Below are positions 17,174 to 28,866 of a stretch of DNA of 55,511 nt, in pieces; position 1 is the first letter of the stretch; the number at the start of each line of letters is the position of its first letter. The notes under the pieces were generated by a model. That model was not told where the DNA came from, searched no databases, and worked only from the letters and a program-made list of their open reading frames with translations. The stretch covers positions 1-55,511 of the forward strand of contig JASGEH010000098.1 of NCBI GenBank assembly GCA_047606565.1. The letters are read 5' to 3'. A program made the translations under genes and the position numbers. The DNA is from Comamonas_F sp047606565 (GTDB lineage: Bacteria; Pseudomonadota; Gammaproteobacteria; Burkholderiales; Burkholderiaceae_C).

Positions 17174-17905
17174 ATGACCGCCCCCACCGTACCCCACGCC
17201 AACGTCGATCCGGCGGAACTGGCCAAGTTCTCCGACCTCGCCCACCACTGGTGGGACGCCGAAAGCGAGTTCAAGCCGCTGCACCAGATCAACCCGCTGC
17301 GGCTGGCCTGGATCGACCAGCACGCCGCCCTCGCCGGCAAGCGCGTGCTGGACGTGGGCTGCGGCGGCGGCATCCTGGCCGACAGCCTGGCGCGCCGGGG
17401 CGCGGCCGAGGTGCTGGGCGTGGACCTGGCGACCAAATCCCTGCGCGTCGCCCAGTTGCATGCGCTGGAAACCGGCACGCCCAACATCGCCTACCGCGAG
17501 ATCGCCGTCGAGAGCCTGGCCGCCGAGCAGCCCGCTTCGTTCGACGTCGTCACCTGCATGGAAATGCTCGAACACGTGCCCGACCCGAAGTCCGTCGTGC
17601 AGGCCTGCGCCGACCTCGCCAAGCCGGGCGGCTGGGTGTTTTTCTCGACCATCAACCGCAACCTGCGTTCGCTGGCGCTGATGATCGGCGCGGCCGAATA
17701 CCTGCTCAAGATGCTGCCGCGCGGCACGCACGAATTCGACCGCCTCATCAAGCCCAGCGAGCTGGTGCGCTGGGCCCGCGAAGCCGGCCTGGACCTGCAG
17801 GCCACCCGCGGCCTGCAGCACAACCCGCTTACCGGACGCTACTGGCTCAGCGACGACGCCCGCGTCAACTACATGATCGCCACGCGCAAGGCGGTGCCGG
17901 CATGA
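17174..17905 (+). CDS. ubiG: Ubiquinone biosynthesis O-methyltransferase
   Basis: A 243-residue SAM-dependent methyltransferase performing both O-methylations in ubiquinone synthesis. The SAM motif VLDVGCGGGILADSLARRGA is near residue 58. The N-terminal FSDLAHHWWDAESEFKPLHQ and NPLRLAWI are UbiG signatures, as are EMLEHVPDP and LPRGTHEFDRLIKP. Divergent from pilD. Its stop overlaps the start of the following HAD phosphatase gene (ATGA). Confidence 0.95.
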   Translation: MTAPTVPHANVDPAELAKFSDLAHHWWDAESEFKPLHQINPLRLAWIDQHAALAGKRVLDVGCGGGILADSLARRGAAEVLGVDLATKSLRVAQLHALETGTPNIAYREIAVESLAAEQPASFDVVTCMEMLEHVPDPKSVVQACADLAKPGGWVFFSTINRNLRSLALMIGAAEYLLKMLPRGTHEFDRLIKPSELVRWAREAGLDLQATRGLQHNPLTGRYWLSDDARVNYMIATRKAVPA

Positions 17906-18603
17906 GCCCGCTGCATCCTTTGAATCCCTTTTTATCGGCCCGGCGGCCCGCCATCCGCGCCGTGCTGTTCGACCTCGACGGCACCCTGGTTGACAGCGCA
18001 CCCGACCTGGGCGGCGCCGTCGACGACATGCGCCTGGCGCGCGGCTTGCCGTCGCTGCCCCTGGACCAGTACCGCCCCATGGCCGGCGCCGGCGCGCGCG
18101 GCATGCTGGGCATCGCCTTCGGCATCGCCCCGGGCCATCCGGACTTCGAGGCCTTGCGGCAGGAATTCTTCCGCAACTACGAAGCGCGCCTGACGCAAGA
18201 CACCCATCTCTTCGACGGCGTCGCCGCGCTGATCGACGGCATTGCGCAGCGCGGCCTGCCCTGGGGCATCGTCACCAACAAGATGGAGCGCTTCGCGCTG
18301 CCGCTGGTCCAGGCCGTGCCGCTGTTCGCCTCGGCCGGCGCCGTCGTCGCGGGCGACACCACGCCGCACGCCAAGCCGCACCCCGAGCCCTTGCTGGAGG
18401 CTGCGCGCCGCCTGGGCGTGGCCGCGGCCGACTGCCTCTACGTGGGCGACGACCACCGCGACATCGTCGCCGGCCAGGCTGCCGGCATGGCCACCGTGGC
18501 CGCTCTCTACGGCTACCTGGGCGCCGTCGATCCCTCGCAATGGCAGGCCGACGCGACGATTAAATCGCCAGCGGACCTCTTGCAATGGCTGCCGCAGGAC
18601 TAA
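17902..18603 (+). CDS. HAD-IA phosphatase (Gph-like; possible MupP)
   Basis: A 233-residue haloacid-dehalogenase phosphatase. Motif I is VLFDLDGTLVDSAPDL near residue 21, motif II is IVTNKM, motif III includes the lysine in HAKPHPEPLL, and motif IV is VGDDHRDIVAGQAAG. It would usually be annotated phosphoglycolate phosphatase. In Pseudomonas the homologue directly downstream of ubiG is MupP, an N-acetylmuramate-6-phosphate phosphatase of cell-wall recycling; the same placement here makes that an alternative. Coupled to ubiG by ATGA overlap. Its stop codon lies in the apparent tmRNA promoter. Confidence 0.85.
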   Translation: MSPLHPLNPFLSARRPAIRAVLFDLDGTLVDSAPDLGGAVDDMRLARGLPSLPLDQYRPMAGAGARGMLGIAFGIAPGHPDFEALRQEFFRNYEARLTQDTHLFDGVAALIDGIAQRGLPWGIVTNKMERFALPLVQAVPLFASAGAVVAGDTTPHAKPHPEPLLEAARRLGVAAADCLYVGDDHRDIVAGQAAGMATVAALYGYLGAVDPSQWQADATIKSPADLLQWLPQD

Positions 18604-18606
18604 AAT
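18579..18606 (+). promoter_or_regulatory. Candidate tmRNA promoter overlapping the phosphatase stop
   Basis: CTTGCA at 18579-18584 and TAAAAT at 18601-18606 are separated by 16 bp. The -10 hexamer contains the TAA stop of the preceding gene. The mature tmRNA starts about 11 bp further on, so a short 5' leader would be processed. Read by eye. Confidence 0.45.
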
Positions 18607-18617
18607 AGACGGTTCAC

Positions 18618-18995
18618 GGGGCTGCACTGGTTTCGACGTGGGTTCAGAATCGCCGTGGTGCATGTCGAGCTTGAGTGACGCTCGTAAATCTCCATTCAAA
18701 AAAGTAACTGCAAACGACGAACGTTTCGCACTCGCCGCTTAATCCCGGTGAGCCTCGCAACAGTTGGCCTATGGGCTGGGCAAGGGTGTCGCAAGACGTC
18801 CAGGCTGCGAGGGAATTCACATAGGCTGGCCTCACGCCGGGTGCCTTGGCGTGGAGCGAGATTCAAGGGCACTGGTCCGACACGTAGCGTGCGCCTGCGC
18901 GACGCGCCGGACGAGATCCAAATCAGACCGCTAAACATGTAGATCTGCGCGAGGAAGGCTGACGGACGGGGGTTCAAATCCCCCCAGCTCCACCA
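18618..18995 (+). ncRNA. ssrA: Transfer-messenger RNA (tmRNA)
   Basis: A single-piece tmRNA of about 378 nt. The 5' end GGGGCTGCACTGGTTTCGAC pairs with the 3' end CAGCTCCACCA, forming the alanine-tRNA-like acceptor; GGTTCAAATCC forms the T-arm. The tag frame resumes at GCA 18710 and ends at TAA 18740-18742, encoding ANDERFALAA, typical of Burkholderiales. It rescues stalled ribosomes together with SmpB. The RNA lies between the HAD phosphatase gene and a strong terminator. Confidence 0.97.
18710..18742 (+). other. tmRNA proteolysis-tag reading frame (ANDERFALAA)
   Basis: Ten sense codons and TAA inside the tmRNA, encoding the degradation tag that ends in the ALAA degron recognised by ClpXP. 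The resume codon is GCA at 18710-18712. Confidence 0.95.
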
Positions 18996-19007
18996 ATATG
19001 AAGTTCA

Positions 19008-19042
19008 AGGGCGTTCGCTGAGGTTCAGCGAACGCCCTTTTT
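19008..19042 (+). terminator. Rho-independent terminator of tmRNA
   Basis: A 14-bp perfect stem (AGGGCGTTCGCTGA at 19008-19021 with its complement at 19025-19038), a 3-nt loop and a T-run. The perfect stem could also act on the convergent kinase operon, although the T-tract favours the plus strand. Confidence 0.92.
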
Positions 19043-19111
19043 CTTGGGGAAACCGAGGCACTCGCCTTGGGCAAGCCCAGACATGGCTCGAGAGTCCGGC
19101 AGCGGGGTTGC

Positions 19112-20539
19112 TCACGGGCTGGCCGGCAGCGTGATCGTCGCGCTCAGGCCGCGGGGCGCGCGGTTGCTCAGGTGCAGTGTGCCGCCCTGGATTTCCACGC
19201 AGGCGCGGGCGATGGACAGGCCGAGACCCAGGCCGCTGCGTTCGGGGCCACGGGTGTCGTCGAGCTGGCGGAAGGGCTCGAAGACGGCTTCGAGCAGGTC
19301 GGGCGCGACGCCCGGGCCGTCGTCGTCGACGCGCAGCACCAGCGTGCCGGCCTCGTGCCGCACGGCCAGGGTGGCGTGCTGGGCGTGGTGCAGGGCGTTG
19401 TCGATCAGGTTGGACAGGGCGCGCTTCAAGGCCAGCGGGCGGCAGGTCCAGGCGATGGGTGGCAGTGGTTGCGGGTCGATGCGCAGGGTGTGGCCGAGCG
19501 AGGCGTAGCGCTGCGCCAGCGCCTGCAGCAGCTCGGCGACGTCGATGCGGCGCAGGGGTTCGGCGCGGCTGTCGGCGCGCGCGAAGTCCAGGGTTTCTTC
19601 GAGCATGAGCTGCAGTTCGCCGACGCTGGCCAGCAGGTCGTGGCGCAGGGCGTCGTCGTCGATCAGTTCGACTTGCAGGCGCAGCGCGGTGACGGGGGTG
19701 CGCAGGTCGTGGCTGATGGCGGCGAGGATGCGGGTGCGCGCGTCGCGGTGGCGGGCGATGCGCTGCTGCATGCCGTTGAACTGGCGGGTCAGCTCGCGTG
19801 CCTCGCGCGGGCCTTGCAGCGGCAGGGGCGGCAGCTCGCGTCCGTAGCGCACCTGGGTGGTGGCGGAGATCAGCGCGCGCAGGGGCCGCGCCAGCCGCAC
19901 CGCCAGCAGCAGGGCCAGCGCCAACACCGGCAGGATGCTGGCGGGCAGGCTGTAGGTGAGCAGGGGCCACCATTCGTAGCGGCCCTGCAGGGCCAGCCGC
20001 GCATTGAGCCAGCTGCCCTCGGGCAGCGCGATGCTGGCGCGCAGTTGCAGCGGCTGCCAGGCCGCCAGGCTCAGCAGCGGGCCGCGCGCGTCGTGGCCGG
20101 AGGTGCGTTCGAGCTGCAGCCAGGCCGGCTGCGAGGCGGCGAGGCCGAGGCGTTGGCGCAGCTCCTGTTCCAGTTCGCGTTCCTCGGGCTGCATCGCGAA
20201 GGCGCCGACCTCGGCTGTCGTGGCGCGCCACAGGTGGACGCCGCGCGAGGGGCCGGAGGGGCTGTCGCCCGGCGTCAGCAGGCCGCTGCGCAGGGCGGCT
20301 TCGGGGTCGGTGTGCGCCAGGGCGTAGCCGGCGGCCAGCGTGCTCAGGGCCTGCTCGCGCGAGATGGGGTGGATCAGCGTGCCGGTGTGCTGCAGCAGTG
20401 CCATGGCGATGAGGTGGGCCGCCAGCAGGGCGCCGAACAGCAGCAGGCCGACCTGGGTGACCAGGTTCAGGCCGGCCTGGCGTGCAGGCCGGGTGGTGTC
20501 GGCCGTGTCAGGGCCGGGGTCATGGCCGCTGTCAGCCAT
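19112..20539 (-). CDS. Sensor histidine kinase (EnvZ/PfeS class) beside a TonB receptor
   Basis: A 475-residue membrane kinase. Hydrophobic segments at about residues 24-46 and 180-205 flank a periplasmic region. A HAMP-like segment (LARPLRALISATTQ) is followed by HisKA with the phospho-acceptor in AAISHDLRTPVTALRLQ. The HATPase has N-box NLIDNALHHA, G1 VDDDGPGV and G2 GLGLGLSIA. Its start overlaps the response-regulator stop by 8 bp. The pair faces away from a TonB-dependent receptor gene, the arrangement of PfeRS-PfeA in Pseudomonas, so it may sense an iron chelate. The ligand is not shown by sequence. Confidence 0.9.
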   Translation of the reverse strand: MADSGHDPGPDTADTTRPARQAGLNLVTQVGLLLFGALLAAHLIAMALLQHTGTLIHPISREQALSTLAAGYALAHTDPEAALRSGLLTPGDSPSGPSRGVHLWRATTAEVGAFAMQPEERELEQELRQRLGLAASQPAWLQLERTSGHDARGPLLSLAAWQPLQLRASIALPEGSWLNARLALQGRYEWWPLLTYSLPASILPVLALALLLAVRLARPLRALISATTQVRYGRELPPLPLQGPREARELTRQFNGMQQRIARHRDARTRILAAISHDLRTPVTALRLQVELIDDDALRHDLLASVGELQLMLEETLDFARADSRAEPLRRIDVAELLQALAQRYASLGHTLRIDPQPLPPIAWTCRPLALKRALSNLIDNALHHAQHATLAVRHEAGTLVLRVDDDGPGVAPDLLEAVFEPFRQLDDTRGPERSGLGLGLSIARACVEIQGGTLHLSNRAPRGLSATITLPASP

Positions 20540-21389
20540 CGCACCGGGCCACGTGCGCGACCAGGGTGTAGCCGTCGCCGCGCACGGTGCGCAGTAGCGG
20601 TTCGGCCAGGGGCGTTGCGCCCGCGCGCAGCTTGCGGCGCAGGCGGCTGATCTGGCGGTCGATGGTGCGGTCGTAGGCGAGGTCGCCATCGCGGCTGCGG
20701 GTGCGCGTGAGGTCGAGCAGGTGGTCGCGGCTGAGCACGTGGTTGGCGTGCGAGAGCAGGACTTCAAGCAGGCGGCTTTCGCTGTCGCTGAGGATTTGCA
20801 GGGCCTGCAGCGGCGAGCGCAGCGCACCGCGCGCGGCGTCGAAGGTCCAGCCGTCGAAGGCGTAGCGTCGGGCGGTGGGCGGCGCGGCGACCGGGGCGAT
20901 GGCCGAGAGGGCCACCGCCGTCGCGGGCGTTTCTGGCGTGATGGACGCGATGGACGCGGGGGGACGGGCGGGCGTGGCGCCATGGCGGCGGGTCACGTTG
21001 CGGATGCGGGCGACCAGCTCGCGCGGCTCGAAGGGCTTGATGACGTAGTCGTCGGCACCGCGCTCGAAGCCGCGCACGCGGTCGTCGATGGTGTCGCGCG
21101 CGGTCAGCAGGATGACGGGCAGGCCATACGCGGTGCGCACCCGCGCGCAGGCCAGGCTGCCGTCGCCGTCGGGCAGCATGACGTCGAGGACCACGGCGTC
21201 GAAGCGGCGCTGGTCGAGCAGGCTGGCCATGGTGCGCAGGTCGCCCGCGGTTTCCACGGCCAGGCCCTGGTGGCGCAGGAACTGGGCCAGCGGCTCGCGG
21301 ATGCGCGGATGGTCGTCAACCACCAGCACGCGCAAGGCGGCCGGCGGCGAGGCGGCGGGCAGGGTCGAAAGCGGGTCGGGGCGTGTCAC
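20532..21389 (-). CDS. OmpR-family response regulator, divergent from a TonB receptor
   Basis: A 285-residue regulator starting with GTG. The receiver has D25-D26, phospho-acceptor D69 (VVLDVMLPDGDG) and lysine in DYVIKPFEP. The winged helix is at the C-terminus (ESRLLEVLLSHANHVLSRDH, then DRTIDRQISRLRRKL and TVRGDGYTLV). The linker between domains is unusually long, about 55 residues rich in alanine, proline and threonine (near 135-180). It is the first gene of the regulator-kinase operon, and its start is 72 bp from the start of the divergent receptor, so it probably controls that promoter. Confidence 0.9.
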   Translation of the reverse strand: MTRPDPLSTLPAASPPAALRVLVVDDHPRIREPLAQFLRHQGLAVETAGDLRTMASLLDQRRFDAVVLDVMLPDGDGSLACARVRTAYGLPVILLTARDTIDDRVRGFERGADDYVIKPFEPRELVARIRNVTRRHGATPARPPASIASITPETPATAVALSAIAPVAAPPTARRYAFDGWTFDAARGALRSPLQALQILSDSESRLLEVLLSHANHVLSRDHLLDLTRTRSRDGDLAYDRTIDRQISRLRRKLRAGATPLAEPLLRTVRGDGYTLVAHVARCDG

Positions 21390-21414
21390 AAACGGTCCAA
21401 TGTCACGGCGTGGT

Positions 21415-21436
21415 GATGCATACGATTCGCATTTTC
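21415..21436 (+). promoter_or_regulatory. Candidate Fur-like operator before the TonB receptor
   Basis: GATGCATACGATTCGCATTTTC lies between the divergent regulator and receptor genes. Read on the opposite strand it contains AATGCGAATCGTATGCAT, an imperfect inverted repeat resembling beta-proteobacterial Fur boxes. It could equally be a site for the OmpR-type regulator. Confidence 0.4.
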
Positions 21437-21460
21437 CCTGAATTCGAGGAGGAGTTTTTC

Positions 21461-23449
<1,989 letters not shown>

Positions 23450-23471
23450 CCGGCAAGCCCGGGCCGTGGAC

Positions 23472-24728
23472 CTACGCGGCCGTCGCGTAGGCCAGGCCGC
23501 TGGCCACGCCGCCGAAGAAATCGCCCTCGACCAGGGGCACGCCGGGGAAGTCCTGCCGCAGTTGCTGCTGCAGCGGCTTGAGGGCCGACGAGCCGCCGGT
23601 CAGGTAGAGCGCGTCGATGCGCTCGCGTGCCAGCCCGGCCCGGCGCAGGCATTCCAGCGCGCTCGTGCCAACCGCCTGGAGCGGGCCGTGCAGGTCCTGC
23701 GCCAGCGCCTCGGGCGTGAGGGCCGGCTGCCAGTCGCGCTCGATCGTGCGCAGGTCGATGGCGGCGGCAGCTTGCGTGCTGGAGACGCCGATCTTGGCCG
23801 TTTCGACGGCGTGCAGCACCTGGTGGCCGAGGCGTTCGCGCAGCACCGTCATCAGGCGGTCGTGCAGGCGGGTGTCGCTGTAGTTCTCGCGCAGTGCCTG
23901 GGCGTGGTGCAACTCGCGCGGGCTGTAGAGCCAGTTGATCAGGTGCCAGGTCGACAGGTCCAGGAACAGCGGGCTGGGCACTTCGCGCCCGCTCGGGCCG
24001 ACGTGGCGCAGGCCCAGGTGCGGCATGACCTGCTGCAGCGTCAGGCGCTGGTCGAAGTCGGTGCCGCCGATGTGCACGCCGCTGGTCGCCAGGATGTCGT
24101 CGGCGCGGTCGCCGCGGCCCATGCGCTCGGGGCCGAGCCGCACCACCGTGAAGTCCGAGGTGCCGCCGCCGATGTCGACGATCAGCACCAGCGATTCGCG
24201 CGCCACGCGCCGCTCGTAGTCGAAGGCGGCGGCAATCGGCTCCAGCTGGAAGCGGATCGCCTCGTCGTCGAAGCCGGCCTGCCGCGCCGCCACGCGCAAC
24301 GAGGCCTCGGCCTGCTGGTCGCGCGCGGCGTCGTCGTCGACGAAATGCACCGGGCGGCCGAGCATCAGCCGCTGGGGCCGCTGGCCCAGTTGCGCCTCGG
24401 CGCGCCGCACCAGCTCGACCAGGAAGCGGCTGATGATGTCCTGGAAGCTCACCGCCTCGCCGTTGACGGCGGTTTTCTCCTGCAGCAGCGGGCTGCCCAG
24501 CAGGCTCTTGAGCGAGCGCAGCAGCCGGCCCTCGGTGCCCGCCAGGTATTCGCCGATGGCGTCGCGGCCGAAGTGCGTGCGGCGCTCTTCCTCGTTGAAG
24601 AACAGGGCGGTGGGCATGGCGGAGGCCGCGCCTTCGAGCGCGATCAGCCGCGCCTGCCCGCTGGCGTCGGTGGCGGCCACGGCGGAGTTGGAGGTGCCGA
24701 AGTCGATGCCCAGGGTGAGGTCGGTCAT
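23472..24728 (-). CDS. Hsp70-family ATPase without a substrate-binding domain (YegD-like)
   Basis: A 418-residue protein consisting only of the actin/Hsp70 nucleotide-binding fold. Phosphate-1 motif LGIDFGTSNSAVA opens the protein; phosphate-2 VDIGGGTSDFTVVRLG is near residue 200 and the adenosine motif LYLTGGSSALKPLQQQL near 385. The sequence ends about 25 residues after that, so the DnaK-type peptide-binding domain and lid are absent, as in YegD. Start at ATG 24726-24728 because the fold begins immediately. Transcribed alone, downstream of the lysS terminator. Function unknown. Confidence 0.85.
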   Translation of the reverse strand: MTDLTLGIDFGTSNSAVAATDASGQARLIALEGAASAMPTALFFNEEERRTHFGRDAIGEYLAGTEGRLLRSLKSLLGSPLLQEKTAVNGEAVSFQDIISRFLVELVRRAEAQLGQRPQRLMLGRPVHFVDDDAARDQQAEASLRVAARQAGFDDEAIRFQLEPIAAAFDYERRVARESLVLIVDIGGGTSDFTVVRLGPERMGRGDRADDILATSGVHIGGTDFDQRLTLQQVMPHLGLRHVGPSGREVPSPLFLDLSTWHLINWLYSPRELHHAQALRENYSDTRLHDRLMTVLRERLGHQVLHAVETAKIGVSSTQAAAAIDLRTIERDWQPALTPEALAQDLHGPLQAVGTSALECLRRAGLARERIDALYLTGGSSALKPLQQQLRQDFPGVPLVEGDFFGGVASGLAYATAA

Positions 24729-24743
24729 GGGAAGCAGGCAATG

Positions 24744-24784
24744 GAAAAACAAAGGCCACCCTGCCCGTCAGCGGCAGGATGGCC
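24744..24784 (-). terminator. Rho-independent terminator of lysS
   Basis: On the minus strand a 12-bp stem with one mismatch (24754-24765 with 24773-24784) is followed by TTTGTTTTTCC. It lies about 20 bp downstream of the lysS stop and just before the Hsp70-like gene. Confidence 0.8.
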
Positions 24785-24802
24785 TGCGGGGTGGCGGGGC
24801 GG

Positions 24803-26350
24803 TCAGGCCTCGCGGCGGAGAGCGGGGAACAGGATCACGTCGCGGATGCTGGGCGAATCGGTCAGCAGCATCATGAAGCGGTCGATGCCGATGCCGCAGC
24901 CGCCGGTGGGCGGCATGCCGTATTCCAGCGCGCGCACGAAGTCGTGGTCGAAGTACATGGCCTCGTCGTCGCCGCCGTCCTTGGCCGCGACCTGCGCGTT
25001 GAAGCGCGCGGCCTGGTCCTCGGCGTCGTTGAGCTCGGAGAAGCCGTTGCCGAACTCGCGGCCGGTGATGTAGAGCTCGAAGCGCTCGGTCACCTCGGGG
25101 CGCTCGTCGTTGGCGCGCGCCAGCGGCGAGATCTCGGTCGGGTGCTCCATGATGAAGGTCGGGTTCCAGAGCTTTTCCTCGACCGTTTCCTCGAAGTACA
25201 GCACCTGCAGGCTGGCCAGCGTGCGCGCCGACAGGCGGTTCTTTTCCTCGCTCAGGCCCAGCTTGCGCAGCGCGGCGATCAGCCAGTCGCGGCTGTCCAC
25301 GCCGTCGCCGGCCTCGGTGTACTTGACGATGGCCTCGCGGATGGTCAGGCGCTCGAAGGGCGCGGCCAGGTCCACCGGCTTGCCTTGGTAGGTCAGGGCC
25401 AGCGTGCCGACGGCCTTGGTGGCGGCGTCGCGGATCAGGCTTTCGGTGAAGTCCATCAGGTCGCGGTAGTTCCAGTAGGCCGCGTAGAACTCCATCATGG
25501 TGAACTCGGGGTTGTGGCGCACCGAGATGCCTTCGTTGCGGAAGTTGCGGTTGATCTCGAAGACGCGCTCGAAGCCGCCCACCACCAGCCGCTTGAGGTA
25601 GAGCTCGGGCGCGATGCGCAGGAACATTTCCTGGTCCAGCGCGTTGTGGTGGGTGACGAAGGGCTTGGCGTTGGCGCCGCCGGGAATGGGGTGCAGCATG
25701 GGCGTCTCGACTTCGAGGAAGCCGTGGCTGACCATGAACTCGCGGATGCCGCTGACGGCCTTGCTGCGCGCGGCAAAGCGCGTGCGCGCGGCCTCGTCGG
25801 CGATCAGGTCGACGTAGCGCTGGCGGTACTTCTGCTCCTGGTCGGCCATGCCGTGGAACTTGTCGGGCAGCGGCCGCAGGCTCTTGGTGAGCAGGCGCAG
25901 GCGCGTGACCTTGAGCGAGAGCTCGCCGGTCTTGGTCTTCATCAGCACGCCCTCGGCGCCCAGGATGTCGCCCAGGTCCCACTTCTTGAAGTCGGCGTAC
26001 ACGTCCTCGCCCACGGCGTCGCGCGTGACGTAGAGCTGGATGCGGCCGGTGGCGTCCTGCAGCGTGGCGAAGCTGGCCTTGCCCATCACGCGCTTGAGCA
26101 TCATGCGGCCGGCCACGCTGGCGGCCATGGCCGCGCCGTCCAGCGCCTCGGCCGGCGTCTCGCCATGCTCGGCGAGCAGCGGCGCGGCGCGGTGCGACGG
26201 CTTGAAGTCATTCGGGAAGGCCACGCCCCGGCCCTCGGCTTGCGCGGCCCGCAGCGCTTTCAGCTTCTCGCGGCGTTCGGCGATGAGCTGGTTGTCGTCG
26301 ATGGCGGGGGCGGCCGGTGCGGCTGCCGGGGTGGCTTGGGTGTCGGACAT
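24803..26350 (-). CDS. lysS: Lysyl-tRNA synthetase, class II
   Basis: A 515-residue class II synthetase. The N-terminal OB-fold anticodon-binding domain (residues about 60-180; GRIQLYVTRD, WDLGDILGAEG) is followed by the catalytic domain. Motif 1 region FLEVETPMLHPIPGGANAKP, motif 2 RNEGISVRHNPEFTMMEFY and motif 3 GCGIGIDRFMMLLTDSPSIR are all present. The alanine-rich first 20 residues are a normal variable extension. Transcribed alone toward a terminator. Confidence 0.97.
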   Translation of the reverse strand: MSDTQATPAAAPAAPAIDDNQLIAERREKLKALRAAQAEGRGVAFPNDFKPSHRAAPLLAEHGETPAEALDGAAMAASVAGRMMLKRVMGKASFATLQDATGRIQLYVTRDAVGEDVYADFKKWDLGDILGAEGVLMKTKTGELSLKVTRLRLLTKSLRPLPDKFHGMADQEQKYRQRYVDLIADEAARTRFAARSKAVSGIREFMVSHGFLEVETPMLHPIPGGANAKPFVTHHNALDQEMFLRIAPELYLKRLVVGGFERVFEINRNFRNEGISVRHNPEFTMMEFYAAYWNYRDLMDFTESLIRDAATKAVGTLALTYQGKPVDLAAPFERLTIREAIVKYTEAGDGVDSRDWLIAALRKLGLSEEKNRLSARTLASLQVLYFEETVEEKLWNPTFIMEHPTEISPLARANDERPEVTERFELYITGREFGNGFSELNDAEDQAARFNAQVAAKDGGDDEAMYFDHDFVRALEYGMPPTGGCGIGIDRFMMLLTDSPSIRDVILFPALRREA

Positions 26351-26484
26351 GGGCGGGGGAATACGGCTGGGCAGGCCGGCAGGCGGCTTGCGGGCGGGCA
26401 AAAGGCGGGATTTTACGCGGTGGGAAGAAATCCGAGGAACAATCAACGCTGGCGCGGCTGCCGCGCGCGTGGAGGAAATACGGG

Positions 26485-27420
26485 ATGAATGCCACCCTGC
26501 TTGCATCGGCCCTGGGCCTGATCGGGCGCACGCCGCTTGTCGCACTCGACCGCATCCATGACGGTCCGGGCCGGATCGTCGCCAAGGCGGAGTTCCTGCA
26601 GCCGGGCGGCAGCGTGAAGGATCGTGCAGCCCTGGCGATCTTGCTTGCGGCGCGCGCCGACGGACGGCTGCAGCCGGGCATGCCCGTGGTCGAGATGACC
26701 AGCGGCAACATGGGCGCGGGGCTGGCCGTGGTTTGCGCGGCGCTCGGCCATCCTTTCATCGCCACGATGTCGGCAGGAAACAGCCCTGCACGCGCCCGGA
26801 TGATAGAAGGGCTGGGAGCCCGGGTCGTTCTCGTGGCCCAGGTGGATGGACAGCCAGGACAGGTCACGGGCGCTGATGTGGCAGCCGCCGCAGACGAGGC
26901 TGCCCGCATTGCCCGCGACCAAAATGGTTTTTACGTCGATCAGTTCAACGCGGCCGAAGGCATCCTCGCGCACGAGCGCGGCACCGGCCCCGAAATTCTG
27001 GAACAGCACGGACGTGCCGTGGATGGCTGGGTCGCGGCGGTGGGCACGGGCTGTACCTTCATGGGCGTCGCCCGGGCCCTGAAGGCGGCTCATCCCGCAA
27101 CCCTCTGCGTGGCGGTCGAACCCGAAGGTTGCGCGCCGCTGGCGGGCCGGGCTGTCGTCAAGGCAAGGCATCTCGTACAGGGTACCGGCTACGGCTTGGT
27201 GCCGCCGCACTGGGACGCCAGCCTGATGGACCTCAGCCTGCCCGTTGCCGATGCCGAGGTCGAATACTGGCGCCGCCAACTGGCGATCCGCGAGGGGCTG
27301 TACGTCGGCTACTCGGCGGCGGCCAATGTCTGCGCGGCGGTCAAGCTTCTTGCATCGGGCCGGTTGGCCCGTGATGCCACGGTCGCGACGGTTCTTTGCG
27401 ATACCGGCCTGAAGTACTGA
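26485..27420 (+). CDS. PLP-dependent cysteine synthase-like / cystathionine beta-synthase-fold enzyme
   Basis: A 311-residue fold-type II PLP enzyme. The cofactor lysine lies in LQPGGSVKDRAALAILL near residue 42, the substrate-binding loop in MTSGNMGAGLAVV, and the phosphate-binding glycine loop in VGTGCTFMGVARAL near residue 187. CysK would have TSGNTG-type and GTGGTI-type motifs; here the loops are divergent, so it may act on another beta-substituted amino acid. Start chosen at ATG 26485, with ribosome-binding site GGAGGAAA. Solitary, with lysS divergent upstream and gltA convergent downstream. No regulator is adjacent. Confidence 0.8.
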   Translation: MNATLLASALGLIGRTPLVALDRIHDGPGRIVAKAEFLQPGGSVKDRAALAILLAARADGRLQPGMPVVEMTSGNMGAGLAVVCAALGHPFIATMSAGNSPARARMIEGLGARVVLVAQVDGQPGQVTGADVAAAADEAARIARDQNGFYVDQFNAAEGILAHERGTGPEILEQHGRAVDGWVAAVGTGCTFMGVARALKAAHPATLCVAVEPEGCAPLAGRAVVKARHLVQGTGYGLVPPHWDASLMDLSLPVADAEVEYWRRQLAIREGLYVGYSAAANVCAAVKLLASGRLARDATVATVLCDTGLKY

Positions 27421-27450
27421 TCGCGTCGGGCATGCCGCCGCAGGTCGCAG

Positions 27451-27488
27451 GCAAAAACAAAAGCCCACGGCCGTGAAGCCGTGGGCTT
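27451..27488 (-). terminator. Rho-independent terminator of the sdh-gltA operon
   Basis: On the minus strand an 11-bp perfect stem (27461-27471 with 27478-27488) is followed by TTTTGTTTTTGC, 40 bp downstream of the gltA stop. It marks the end of the sdhCDAB-sdhE-gltA transcript. Confidence 0.9.
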
Positions 27489-27527
27489 GGGAATGAACCG
27501 GCCGCCAGGAGCCGCCGGTCAGTCGTC

Positions 27528-28838
<1,311 letters not shown>

Positions 28839-28866
28839 TTCGCACGTTCCTTTGAGTTACCGGTTG

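Noticed and set aside
24779..26488. A 569-codon plus-strand open frame opposite lysS
   Set aside because: Antisense to a clear class II synthetase and without family features.
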